The notes under the pieces are model-generated. The model saw only the letters and a list, made by a program, of their open reading frames with translations, searched no databases and was not told the DNA's origin. Below are positions 8,305 to 16,266 of a stretch of DNA of 64,000 bases, in pieces. The translations under genes and the position numbers were made by a program. The stretch lies in the NCBI GenBank assembly GCA_050299435.1, contig JBNKVX010000005.1:1-64000 (forward strand), given 5' to 3'. Source of the DNA: 1162T-S-0a-05 sp050299435 (GTDB lineage Bacteria > Pseudomonadota > Gammaproteobacteria > Pseudomonadales > Cellvibrionaceae). Every line of letters starts with the position of its first letter. The first letter of the stretch is position 1.

Positions 8305-9711
8305 TTAATGTACCCCTTTACCCAATAACACCACTTCAACAGTCTGAATCATTATCAATACATCCATCATCAAACTATGGTTTTTTGTATAGTAAAGGTC
8401 GTACTCCAATTTGTTTTTGGCATCTTCTTCCGATGCCCCATAAGGATATTTGAGCTGAGCCCACCCCATGAGTCCAGGCTTAACGGTGTGGCGCAAATCA
8501 TAATACGGAATTTTTTTGCTTAATTCATCGACAAATTCTGGACGCTCAGGACGCGGACCGACAAAACTCATTTCTCCGCGTATCACATTTAAAAGTTGAG
8601 GCAACTCATCAAGCCGTGTGTTGCGGATAAATGCACCGACTTTCGTCACCCTACTGTCATTCTTCTGTGCCCATACAGCTTTTCCGCCTTTTTCCGCATC
8701 CTGTCTCATACTGCGAAACTTGTATATTCTGAATCGCCGACCGTTATACCCCACTCTTTCCTGATGATAGAAAATGGGACGCCCGGTTTCCAAAAAAACC
8801 GCAATAGCAGTCGGTATCATAAGTGGTGCAACGACAAGAAAAAGCATAAAACTGACGATTAGATCAAAAAATCGTTTGCCGTAGTCTCGTGATTTGGAAT
8901 ATTTAAAGCCATCCGAAAACAACATCCAGGAGGCTTCCAATAAGGGCAATTCCAATCTATTTTGGCCACGCTCAACAAAACTCGCCACTTCAGTAACTTC
9001 TATGCCTCGCAGTTTTGCAAATAAGAATTCATTTAAGGGAAATTGTGCTCCCTCACTTCTGCGGCGCTCATCCTGAGCCATCACAAGCTCCGAAATTCGG
9101 TTTTTCTTTAAGAATGGGAGCCATTCTTCCGGTTTTTCTATCAAAACCTCTTCTGGCACTTCAATCTTGCAATTACCCGCTGGAACAAAACCCACGAGTT
9201 CTACGTCATGAAAGCCGCCGTCATTAATCGCATCAAGAATTTCTTTGGCTTTAGTACCTGAGCCAAAGATTAAAACCTTTCGACGCAAGCGACGAAGATC
9301 AAAGGTCGCAGCAAAAATATGACGAATTAAAATGGTAACCACAAAGCTGGCGATGACCGACCAAAACAGCACAACCTGGCCGGGCACTTGATAAGGAAAC
9401 AAAATACGCACAAATACAAATCCGAGCATGCCCAGCAAAAAATAACTGACTAAGGTACGCAACATCATGTTTATCGCACTTTCAGATAGGAGCGCGTTAT
9501 ACACCCCCATTGCCAGCGTGCTACACCCTAAAATCAGCGCATAAATGAAATACACACTCCAGTGCGCTTGCAGTGTGACTGCAAAGGAGAGGCCCCCTAC
9601 CAAGATGGAGTCCAGAATCCAGACCAGACAAAAATGACAAGCGAATTCTATTAATCCGAGTACCAGATGGGGAATATGAATATAATGCTTACGAATGCGT
9701 ATATAAGACAC
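8305..9711 (-). CDS. Initiating sugar-phosphate transferase (EpsB/WcaJ type, XrtA locus)
   Basis: Polyprenyl-phosphate sugar-1-phosphate transferase that loads the first sugar of the repeat unit onto the lipid carrier in the inner membrane. Four to five N-terminal membrane helices are followed by a Rossmann-like CoA-binding-type domain (VLIFGSGTKAKEIL, about residue 146) and a C-terminal bacterial sugar transferase domain with the hallmark motifs GRRFRIYKFRSM, TRLDELPQLLNVIRGEMSFVGPRPERPEF and VKPGLMGWAQ. The start codon is GTG. It is the first gene of the minus-strand export operon, so the promoter should lie in 9712-9997, which it shares divergently with aroQ. Confidence 0.93.
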   Translation of the reverse strand: MSYIRIRKHYIHIPHLVLGLIEFACHFCLVWILDSILVGGLSFAVTLQAHWSVYFIYALILGCSTLAMGVYNALLSESAINMMLRTLVSYFLLGMLGFVFVRILFPYQVPGQVVLFWSVIASFVVTILIRHIFAATFDLRRLRRKVLIFGSGTKAKEILDAINDGGFHDVELVGFVPAGNCKIEVPEEVLIEKPEEWLPFLKKNRISELVMAQDERRRSEGAQFPLNEFLFAKLRGIEVTEVASFVERGQNRLELPLLEASWMLFSDGFKYSKSRDYGKRFFDLIVSFMLFLVVAPLMIPTAIAVFLETGRPIFYHQERVGYNGRRFRIYKFRSMRQDAEKGGKAVWAQKNDSRVTKVGAFIRNTRLDELPQLLNVIRGEMSFVGPRPERPEFVDELSKKIPYYDLRHTVKPGLMGWAQLKYPYGASEEDAKNKLEYDLYYTKNHSLMMDVLIMIQTVEVVLLGKGVH

Positions 9712-9771
9712 AAATTTTCTTCGCTAACTTCCTGTTTTGGGATCACCCGTGAGAGTGCGCATTTTCGTGGA

Positions 9772-9799
9772 TTGAACCTTCTATTGCAAAGGTAATAAT
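9772..9799 (+). promoter_or_regulatory. Weak candidate promoter for aroQ-accB-accC
   Basis: TTGAAC at 9772-9777 and AATAAT at 9794-9799 with a 16-base spacer, about 200 bases before aroQ in the 286-base gap between divergent operons. This is pattern matching only; other AT-rich hexamers exist nearer to aroQ. Confidence 0.25.
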
Positions 9800-9997
9800 C
9801 ACGAATTTCGACGCCAAGCTTAAAACACTTGCACTCGACAATACTTTTTCGTCAAACTTCCACAAAATTGCTTCAAACTTCGGCTAATTTCACGTATCTG
9901 ATTTATGCCAATAGACAGAAGCCTCTAAAACCGGCAAAATCCCTGCTTGTTCTCAAAATGATAAAAATCGCGCTATTTCGGAAGGTTTTGCAGCAAG

Positions 9998-10438
9998 ATG
10001 GCAACAATTCTCGTATTACATGGCCCAAATTTGAATTTGTTAGGGAGTCGGGAACCAGAAATTTATGGAAGTATTACTCTGGAACAAATTAATCAAAAGC
10101 TCACCTCCATGTGCATGGAATCCGGCCATCATATTCAAATTCTACAAAGCAACGCAGAATATGAACTCATAGAACGCATTCATGAAGCCAGAAATGAGGG
10201 GGTGAATTTTATTGTCATTAACCCCGCTGCATACACCCACACCAGCATTGCCCTCCGGGACGCCTTGGCTTCAGTAGAGATTCCCTTTGTGGAATGTCAT
10301 CTCTCTAACGTCTACCAGAGAGAGCCTTTTCGCCACAAAAGCTATTTGTCAGACTTGGCGCTGGGCGTGATCTGTGGTTTCGGATCACATTCTTACGAAC
10401 TCGCCCTGCTGGCAGCCTTTGAAAAACTAAAAAACTAA
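9998..10438 (+). CDS. aroQ: 3-dehydroquinate dehydratase, type II
   Basis: Third step of the shikimate pathway: dehydration of 3-dehydroquinate to 3-dehydroshikimate in the cytoplasm. The 146-residue protein shows the type II signatures: HGPNLNLLGSREPEIYG at the start, with the catalytic tyrosine (about Y23), NPAAYTHTSIALRDAL (catalytic asparagine/histidine region) and VECHLSNVYQREPFRHKSYLS containing the second active-site histidine and the flexible-loop arginines. It heads the aroQ-accB-accC cluster, the same arrangement as in Pseudomonas; accB follows after 32 bases. Confidence 0.98.
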   Translation: MATILVLHGPNLNLLGSREPEIYGSITLEQINQKLTSMCMESGHHIQILQSNAEYELIERIHEARNEGVNFIVINPAAYTHTSIALRDALASVEIPFVECHLSNVYQREPFRHKSYLSDLALGVICGFGSHSYELALLAAFEKLKN

Positions 10439-10470
10439 AACTTACTACTACGAAGATACATGAGGTTTCG

Positions 10471-10926
10471 ATGGATATCCGCAAAATCAAAAAGCTTATA
10501 GAACTTTTGGAAGAGTCCAATATCGAGGAAATTGAAATCAAGGAAGGTGAAGAATCTGTGAGAATAAGCCGCGGGGGCAGCCGTACTATGGCCGCTCCAG
10601 TACAAACATTTGTTCAACCGCCTCCAGTAGCCACCGCATCTGCGGCCGTAGCCCCAGTCGCTGAACCTCCTTCAGTCGAAGCACCCATTAGTGGCCATCA
10701 GGTTAAGTCTCCTATGGTCGGCTCTTTTTACCGCTCTCCCAGTCCCGGCTCTCCTCCCTTTGTTGAAGTTGGACAAAGTGTGAAGCCCGGAGACGTAGTA
10801 TGTATCGTTGAGGCGATGAAAATGATGAATCAAATTGAAGCCGATAAAGCCGGAGTCATTGAAGCCATTTTGGTGGACGATGGCGAGCCCGTAGAATTTG
10901 ATCAGCCCCTCGTCGTGATCGCCTGA
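10471..10926 (+). CDS. accB: Biotin carboxyl carrier protein of acetyl-CoA carboxylase
   Basis: Carries the biotin that shuttles carboxyl groups between AccC and AccAD in the first committed step of fatty-acid synthesis. The N-terminal helix region is followed by an Ala/Pro-rich linker (about residues 40-75) and the C-terminal biotinyl domain with the EAMKM motif, biotinylated lysine about K117. Length of 151 residues is normal. The start ATG has a TGAGG ribosome-binding site at 6-10 bases. accC follows after 19 bases. Confidence 0.98.
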   Translation: MDIRKIKKLIELLEESNIEEIEIKEGEESVRISRGGSRTMAAPVQTFVQPPPVATASAAVAPVAEPPSVEAPISGHQVKSPMVGSFYRSPSPGSPPFVEVGQSVKPGDVVCIVEAMKMMNQIEADKAGVIEAILVDDGEPVEFDQPLVVIA

Positions 10927-10945
10927 TCACAGGAGGAGTAAAATT

Positions 10946-12292
10946 ATGTTCGAAAAGGTTCTTATCGCCAACCGAGGCGAAATCGCACTACGCGTATTAC
11001 GCGCCTGTAAAGAGCTCGACATCAGAACTGTTGCGGTGCACTCCGTGGCGGATCGCGAACTGAAACATGTTCGCCTTGCAGATGAAACAGTTTGTATTGG
11101 GCCCAACCCCTCCTCCAAAAGCTATTTGGACATTCCTGCAATTATTGCCGCAATGGAGATCACCGACTCCGTAGCAGTGCATCCAGGTTACGGCTTTCTC
11201 GCTGAAAATGCTGATTTTGCAGAGCAGGTCCAAAAAAGTGGATATGTGTTTATCGGACCCGATCCCGACGTAATACGTCTGATGGGCGATAAAGTCAGCG
11301 CAATTGAAGCAATGAAAAAAGCGGGTGTTCCAACTGTACCTGGTTCTGGAGGGGCACTTCCCAATAGTGAAGAGGCCTGCAGAACTATTGCCGCCAACAT
11401 TGGCTACCCTGTCATTATCAAAGCGGCAGCGGGCGGCGGCGGTCGCGGCATGCGTGTTGTCCACGAAGAATCCTCATTGTGGAATTCTGTTCAAGTCACA
11501 AAATCTGAAGCCGGAGCCGCCTTCGGCGACTCGACGGTTTACATGGAAAAGTATCTGCAAAATCCTCGTCATGTAGAAGTCCAGGTTATGGCAGATGGTC
11601 AGGGAAATGCTGTTCACTTTTTTGATCGCGACTGCTCCATGCAACGGCGTCATCAAAAAGTCATTGAAGAGGCACCGGCACCCGGCATTCCGAATGAGGT
11701 GCGCCAAGGTGTTTATGACAGCTGTGTAAAAGCGTGTATTGAAATTGGTTACCGCGGTGCGGGCACCTTTGAATTTCTTTATGAAAATGAGCAGTTTTAT
11801 TTTATAGAAATGAATACACGCATTCAGGTCGAACATCCGGTTACTGAAATGATCACCGGAGTGGACTTAATCAGGGAACAAATTCGGGTATGTGCGGGCC
11901 ATAAATTGAGTTTTAATCAGGAAGATATCAAATTAAATGGGCACGCCTTCGAATGCCGCATTAATGCCGAAGACCCAAAAACATTTCTGCCAAGCCCCGG
12001 CAAGGTCACCAAGTTCCACACCCCGGGTGGCTTAGGTGTAAGGGTTGATTCTCACCTTTATGGCGGTTATACCGTGCCCCCCTACTACGATTCCATGATC
12101 GCCAAGATCATCACTCATGGTGACAGCCGTGATATCGCACTTAGGAGAATGAGAATTGCTCTGAGCGAATTGGTGGTAGACGGTATAAAAACCAACACTG
12201 ATTTACAAATCGATCTGGTCCATGACCCCGAGTTTACAAAGGGTGGCGTTAACATCCACTATCTTGAAAAGAAACTCGGTTTGCAAAGTTAG
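10946..12292 (+). CDS. accC: Biotin carboxylase subunit of acetyl-CoA carboxylase
   Basis: ATP-dependent carboxylation of biotin on AccB. The ATP-grasp fold is complete: N-terminal KVLIANRGEIALRVLRAC, glycine-rich loop AAAGGGGRGMRVV (about residue 160), and the active-site motif FIEMNTRIQVEHPVTE near residue 285, then the C-terminal domain. 448 residues is the family length. AGGAGGAG precedes the start codon. Co-transcribed with accB. Confidence 0.98.
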   Translation: MFEKVLIANRGEIALRVLRACKELDIRTVAVHSVADRELKHVRLADETVCIGPNPSSKSYLDIPAIIAAMEITDSVAVHPGYGFLAENADFAEQVQKSGYVFIGPDPDVIRLMGDKVSAIEAMKKAGVPTVPGSGGALPNSEEACRTIAANIGYPVIIKAAAGGGGRGMRVVHEESSLWNSVQVTKSEAGAAFGDSTVYMEKYLQNPRHVEVQVMADGQGNAVHFFDRDCSMQRRHQKVIEEAPAPGIPNEVRQGVYDSCVKACIEIGYRGAGTFEFLYENEQFYFIEMNTRIQVEHPVTEMITGVDLIREQIRVCAGHKLSFNQEDIKLNGHAFECRINAEDPKTFLPSPGKVTKFHTPGGLGVRVDSHLYGGYTVPPYYDSMIAKIITHGDSRDIALRRMRIALSELVVDGIKTNTDLQIDLVHDPEFTKGGVNIHYLEKKLGLQS

Positions 12293-12334
12293 ATACGGCG
12301 GGCCCAGTGCCCGCCGCTCTCTGCTCCCAATCTC

Positions 12335-13210
12335 ATGCCCTGGCTTCAACTTAAAATTAATTGCTCTCGCGACAATGCTTCAGCTGTTGAATTGGCAACC
12401 ACAAAAGCGGGCGCACTTGCCGTAACTCTTCAGGACAATGCTGATCAACCTATATTTGAACCTGAACTCGGCGAAACACCGTTGTGGCAAGAGACAAGGA
12501 TTACCGCCCTTTTTGACGCCAGCATCAACACAAGCAAAACGCTGGAAACCATTGCCAAAGCCCTGCCCTTTAATCCCGATGCACACTGGGCTCCATTAGA
12601 AGATAAAGACTGGGAGCGGGAGTGGATGCAGCACTTTCACCCCATTCAGTGCGCCGAAAATTTCTGGATATGCCCAAGCTGGATTGCAGCGCCTGATCCG
12701 CAGGCCATCAATCTTAAGCTTGACCCTGGCTTGGCTTTTGGTACTGGCACACACCCCACAACGTATTTGTGTTTGCAGTGGCTCTGCAAACAAGCCCTAT
12801 CTGACTTGAGTATTGCCGACTACGGTTGCGGCTCAGGTATTTTGGGGGTAGCCGCTCTGCTGTTGGGGGCAAAGCATGTGGTAGGTATAGATATTGATCC
12901 ACAGGCCCTGATCTCAAGCCGCAACAATGCGCAAAGAAATGGCATAGAAGCCCAACGTTTTCCGGTTTACTTTCCCGATAAGTGTCCCGAAGACGCTTAT
13001 GATGTTGTATTGGCTAACATACTGGCCGGGCCACTGGTGGATCTTGCTGCAACGCTGAGTGATTTGGTCAGACCGGGAGGAAAGATTTGTCTATCCGGAA
13101 TACTTGCAAATCAGAGAGGATTAGTCGAATCTGCTTATAAGGATAATTTCAAAATTTGTGAAATTAATGAACATGAAGGGTGGCTCTGCATCAGCGGAGA
13201 AAAAAGCTAA
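12335..13210 (+). CDS. prmA: Ribosomal protein L11 methyltransferase
   Basis: Cytoplasmic SAM-dependent enzyme that trimethylates ribosomal protein L11. The N-terminal L11-binding domain (MPWLQLKINCSRDNA, W..EWMQHFHPI) is followed by the methyltransferase domain: DPGLAFGTGTHPTT, the SAM-binding motif VADYGCGSGILGVAALLLGA (as IADYGCGSGILGVA), and the NILAGPL motif. 291 residues, normal. No clear ribosome-binding site. It lies 42 bases after accC, as in Pseudomonas. Confidence 0.97.
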   Translation: MPWLQLKINCSRDNASAVELATTKAGALAVTLQDNADQPIFEPELGETPLWQETRITALFDASINTSKTLETIAKALPFNPDAHWAPLEDKDWEREWMQHFHPIQCAENFWICPSWIAAPDPQAINLKLDPGLAFGTGTHPTTYLCLQWLCKQALSDLSIADYGCGSGILGVAALLLGAKHVVGIDIDPQALISSRNNAQRNGIEAQRFPVYFPDKCPEDAYDVVLANILAGPLVDLAATLSDLVRPGGKICLSGILANQRGLVESAYKDNFKICEINEHEGWLCISGEKS

Positions 13211-13298
13211 TGTCTTCACGCATTGCATTCCAGCATATACACTTTCGCTTTTACGTTTGTAATGTAGGGAAAAGATTCCAGCAGGAACTAAATTCAGT

Positions 13299-14666
13299 AT
13301 GACCAAGGTCACTCGTTGCCCAAAATGTGAAACCTCCTTCCGAGTTACTGACGCCCACTTAAAGTCTGCCAAGGGGGCTGTCCGCTGTGGCTCCTGCCTG
13401 CATATATTCAATGCTCGAGACTACATTATCCAGAAAGAAAAGGAATCGAAACCCAGCGTTCCTTCCAGAGCAAAAGAAGAGGAAGAAGATTTACTCATCA
13501 GTGACGATATGGATAAAGACCATGAGCTTTATTCATCCGACGCGGATGGCAACGTCATTATGGCCACAACTTTTGGTCCCTCTGAAAGCAATCTATTTGA
13601 ACGTGATTTTATTGGCGAAGATGATGACGATGAAACGGATACCGATGAAAGTTGGGCCGAAAGCTTACTTGAGGATGATGACGACGAACCCAAAGAGAAA
13701 TTAGTGGTTCAACGTGAATCCGAAGCCCCTCCGCCAAAACGTGAAATTTTTGGAGCAAAGGAAGCATCCAGCGGATCTCAAGGTAATTTCTATGGTCAAG
13801 AACCCCCTTCTCCGCCCGGTTCAAAACTTTCGAAAGATCATTTCAAACTTATTGAAGAGCTGCGCCAAAGTGACACCAGCGACGATTTTCATTCTAGCAC
13901 TCAACACAATGAGGATTATCAAGATCACATCGAAGAAGATCTCTATGAAGATGAAGCGCATAGCGAAAATGAATACAACGAAGATAATTATGAAGGTGAC
14001 GGAGACTACGTTCAAACAAGCTATGAAGAAACACATTACGACGATCATGAATATGAGCCAGATATCGGCGACATAGATGAAATAGACGATTACGCTTATC
14101 GCGATCAATTTGGCACCACAACCAATAGACATTACATCAATGCAATCGAACCGGAGCCAGTAGAATTTAATGTAAAAACCCGTTATCCAATCTGGCACTC
14201 AAAAAGTTTGTGGACAGGGCTCGCCAGTGCCGCAGGCCTGCTTTTATTTATTCAGCTAGCTATCTTTCGATTTGACGATTTGAGTACTCTTGAACCCTGG
14301 CGGAGTTATTACGGAAAAGCCTGTAACATTTTCAGTTGTGAACTGCCACAACTTCGCGACCGTACAAAAATTAAAGCCAGCAATTTAGTGGTACGTAGCC
14401 ATCCGACTATAGAAAACGCGCTAATGGTCGACGCCATCATCAATAACAACGCAAAATTTCCACAAGCATTTCCGCCTTTGGACCTGGTTTTTGTAGATAT
14501 TAAAAATAAACCTTTGGCGGCCCGAAGATTTGAAGCCAGTGAATACCTGGGTGGCGAATTGGCTGGAAAGAATGCTATGCCAGTGAATCAACCTGTACAT
14601 ATCGCAATAGAAATCTCCGACCCCGGCCCTGCAGCGGTAAGTTATTTCATTACTATTCCCGATTAA
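13299..14666 (+). CDS. Zinc-ribbon/DUF3426 membrane protein with long acidic linker
   Basis: A conserved proteobacterial protein of unknown function found next to prmA and dusB. The N terminus is an MJ0042-type zinc ribbon (CPKCETSF...RCGSCLHIF, four cysteines). Residues about 45-285 form a very acidic, low-complexity linker rich in Asp, Glu, Tyr and His that is probably disordered. One membrane helix follows (about 303-323, LWTGLASAAGLLLFIQLAIF), then a DUF3426 domain of about 130 residues. The topology suggests a cytoplasmic zinc ribbon and a periplasmic C-terminal domain. At 455 residues the linker is the part that sets it apart. Confidence 0.85.
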   Translation: MTKVTRCPKCETSFRVTDAHLKSAKGAVRCGSCLHIFNARDYIIQKEKESKPSVPSRAKEEEEDLLISDDMDKDHELYSSDADGNVIMATTFGPSESNLFERDFIGEDDDDETDTDESWAESLLEDDDDEPKEKLVVQRESEAPPPKREIFGAKEASSGSQGNFYGQEPPSPPGSKLSKDHFKLIEELRQSDTSDDFHSSTQHNEDYQDHIEEDLYEDEAHSENEYNEDNYEGDGDYVQTSYEETHYDDHEYEPDIGDIDEIDDYAYRDQFGTTTNRHYINAIEPEPVEFNVKTRYPIWHSKSLWTGLASAAGLLLFIQLAIFRFDDLSTLEPWRSYYGKACNIFSCELPQLRDRTKIKASNLVVRSHPTIENALMVDAIINNNAKFPQAFPPLDLVFVDIKNKPLAARRFEASEYLGGELAGKNAMPVNQPVHIAIEISDPGPAAVSYFITIPD

Positions 14667-14708
14667 TCGAACAGGAGTGTAAATTGAGCAATTTGATCAA
14701 TTTATGCA

Positions 14709-14737
14709 TTCCATCGCGGCAAAACCTTCGGTATGAT
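14709..14737 (+). promoter_or_regulatory. Candidate promoter of dusB-fis
   Basis: TATGAT at 14732-14737 and TTCCAT at 14709-14714 with a 17-base spacer, in the 190-base gap upstream of dusB. The hexamers are only moderate matches. A G/C-rich stretch follows the -10 element, as expected for a growth-rate-controlled promoter like that of dusB-fis elsewhere, but this is inference. Confidence 0.35.
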
Positions 14738-14856
14738 AGCCGCCCTTCCCGACAAAAAGTCCTACTTTAAAACTCACTAATTTGGTGCGTGATTAAGGGC
14801 TATTTACGGGGGAGGTCGCAGCTCTGCATTGGAGCATGTTTTTTGGGGGAACGTCC

Positions 14857-15846
14857 TTGTTTAACATCGGAGCCTACACCATTGGGAGTCGCACTTTACT
14901 TGCTCCCATGGCGGGCGTAACAGATTTGCCTTTCAGGCAACTTTGCGTTCGTTTTGGGGCAGGTTTGGCAACAAGTGAAATGCTCACAAGCGACATCTCT
15001 CTTTGGCAGAGCAAAAAAAGTTCCACGCGTCTGAAATTTTTAGATGGCACAACTCCCGTTTCCATGCAAATTGCGGGTAGCGAACCGAGTATGCTTGCTG
15101 AAGCCGCTGCGCGGTGTGAGGAACTGGGCGCCCACATTGTCGACATTAATATGGGTTGTCCTGCAAAAAAAGTCTGCAAGAAACTCGCCGGTTCAGCATT
15201 GCTTCGCGATGAAAAACTGGTTGCGAGTATATTGCAAACTGTTGTTGATCGTGTCTCGATTCCCGTTACGCTGAAAACGCGAACTGGCTGGGATAACGAT
15301 CACAAAAATGTATCACGCATTGCAAAAATTGCAGAAGACACGGGTATCAAAGCCCTGACTATTCACGGAAGAACTCGTGCATGCCGCTTTAATGGGAATG
15401 CCGAGTATGACACCATTGCAAACGTTGTCAGTCAGGTAGCCATTCCTGTTATTGCCAACGGCGATATTTGTAATGGTGAACAAGCGCAGCAAGTACTGGA
15501 TTATACAGGTGCACAAGCTGTTATGATCGGCAGAGCAGCGCTTGGGCGACCCTGGTTATTTCGCAACATTAACCAGAAACTTTCTGGACAAGTCACTCGC
15601 AAGCATCCAGAAATAGAAGAAATAAAATCAGTGATGATTGAGCATTTACAGAATTTACACACTTTTTATGGAGAGCAGCAAGGTGTGAGAATTGCACGCA
15701 AACATGTGGGGTGGTATTGCGAAAATATTACTCAAGGTCAGACACTGAGAAAACAATTTAATACTTTAGACAAGCCGGGCTCACAGCTGAGAGCCGTTGT
15801 AAATCACTTTGAACGTTATAAACGCTACGAGGATATAGCAGCATGA
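14857..15846 (+). CDS. dusB: tRNA-dihydrouridine synthase B
   Basis: FMN-dependent reduction of uridine (position 17 in relatives) in the D-loop of tRNA. TIM-barrel signatures: LLAPMAGVTDLPFRQL, catalytic cysteine in DINMGCPAKKVCKK, TIHGRTRACRFNG, IPVIANGDI and MIGRAALGRPWLF. An ATG at 14836 would add seven residues not seen in homologues and has an ill-placed ribosome-binding site; a TTG at 14857 lies six bases after GGGGGA and gives the expected N terminus (MFNIGAYTI), so I choose TTG. It overlaps fis by four bases, the classic dusB-fis operon. Confidence 0.95.
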   Translation: MFNIGAYTIGSRTLLAPMAGVTDLPFRQLCVRFGAGLATSEMLTSDISLWQSKKSSTRLKFLDGTTPVSMQIAGSEPSMLAEAAARCEELGAHIVDINMGCPAKKVCKKLAGSALLRDEKLVASILQTVVDRVSIPVTLKTRTGWDNDHKNVSRIAKIAEDTGIKALTIHGRTRACRFNGNAEYDTIANVVSQVAIPVIANGDICNGEQAQQVLDYTGAQAVMIGRAALGRPWLFRNINQKLSGQVTRKHPEIEEIKSVMIEHLQNLHTFYGEQQGVRIARKHVGWYCENITQGQTLRKQFNTLDKPGSQLRAVVNHFERYKRYEDIAA

Positions 15847-16145
15847 ACACAGCGGATACGCTAGCAAATGAAAGGGAAACAACCTTTTCAAATCAAAACA
15901 CAGGACCAACACCAGCAGACCAATCATTGCGAGACTGCGTTGAAAAAGCCGTTAATAATTATTTTCAACATTTAGATGGGCAAGACGTTACCGACGTATA
16001 CGATATGGTTTTATCGGAAGTGGAAGCGCCCATGCTGGAAGTCGTGATGAAATACACTAGGCACAACCAAACCAAAGCAGCGAACGTCCTTGGACTGAAT
16101 CGCGGAACACTTAGAAAGAAACTGAAAATATACGGTTTACTGTAA
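15843..16145 (+). CDS. fis: DNA-binding protein Fis
   Basis: Nucleoid protein and global regulator that bends DNA; abundant in early exponential growth. 100 residues, the family length. The N-terminal part is variable; the C-terminal helix-turn-helix (TRHNQTKAANVLGLNRGTLRKKLKIYGLL) is strongly conserved. The start overlaps the dusB stop by four bases, so translation is coupled. Confidence 0.97.
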   Translation: MNTADTLANERETTFSNQNTGPTPADQSLRDCVEKAVNNYFQHLDGQDVTDVYDMVLSEVEAPMLEVVMKYTRHNQTKAANVLGLNRGTLRKKLKIYGLL

Positions 16146-16158
16146 TTTAAATTCTATT

Positions 16159-16178
16159 AGCGTAAATACATTTACGCT
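16159..16178 (+). terminator. Hairpin after fis, possible terminator
   Basis: AGCGTAAA pairs perfectly with TTTACGCT over a four-base loop, 14 bases after the fis stop. There is no run of T after it, so termination is plausible but not certain. Confidence 0.4.
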
Positions 16179-16184
16179 CCATTT

Positions 16185-16221
16185 GAAGGGAGCTATGTAG
16201 TGAGACTATGTAGTTCCCTTC
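16185..16221 (+). repeat. Hairpin with a direct repeat in its loop, purH leader
   Basis: GAAGGGA (16185-16191) pairs with TCCCTTC (16215-16221). The 23-base loop holds two copies of CTATGTAG (16193-16200 and 16206-16213). It sits 45 bases before purH. Role unknown; see findings. Confidence 0.5.
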
Positions 16222-16266
16222 GTCGTTGCAGGCTTCCATTCAGACAAAGTAATACAGGAATAATCA

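Noticed and set aside
9829..10092. 87-codon frame overlapping aroQ
   Set aside because: It runs into aroQ in a different frame and shows no family features.
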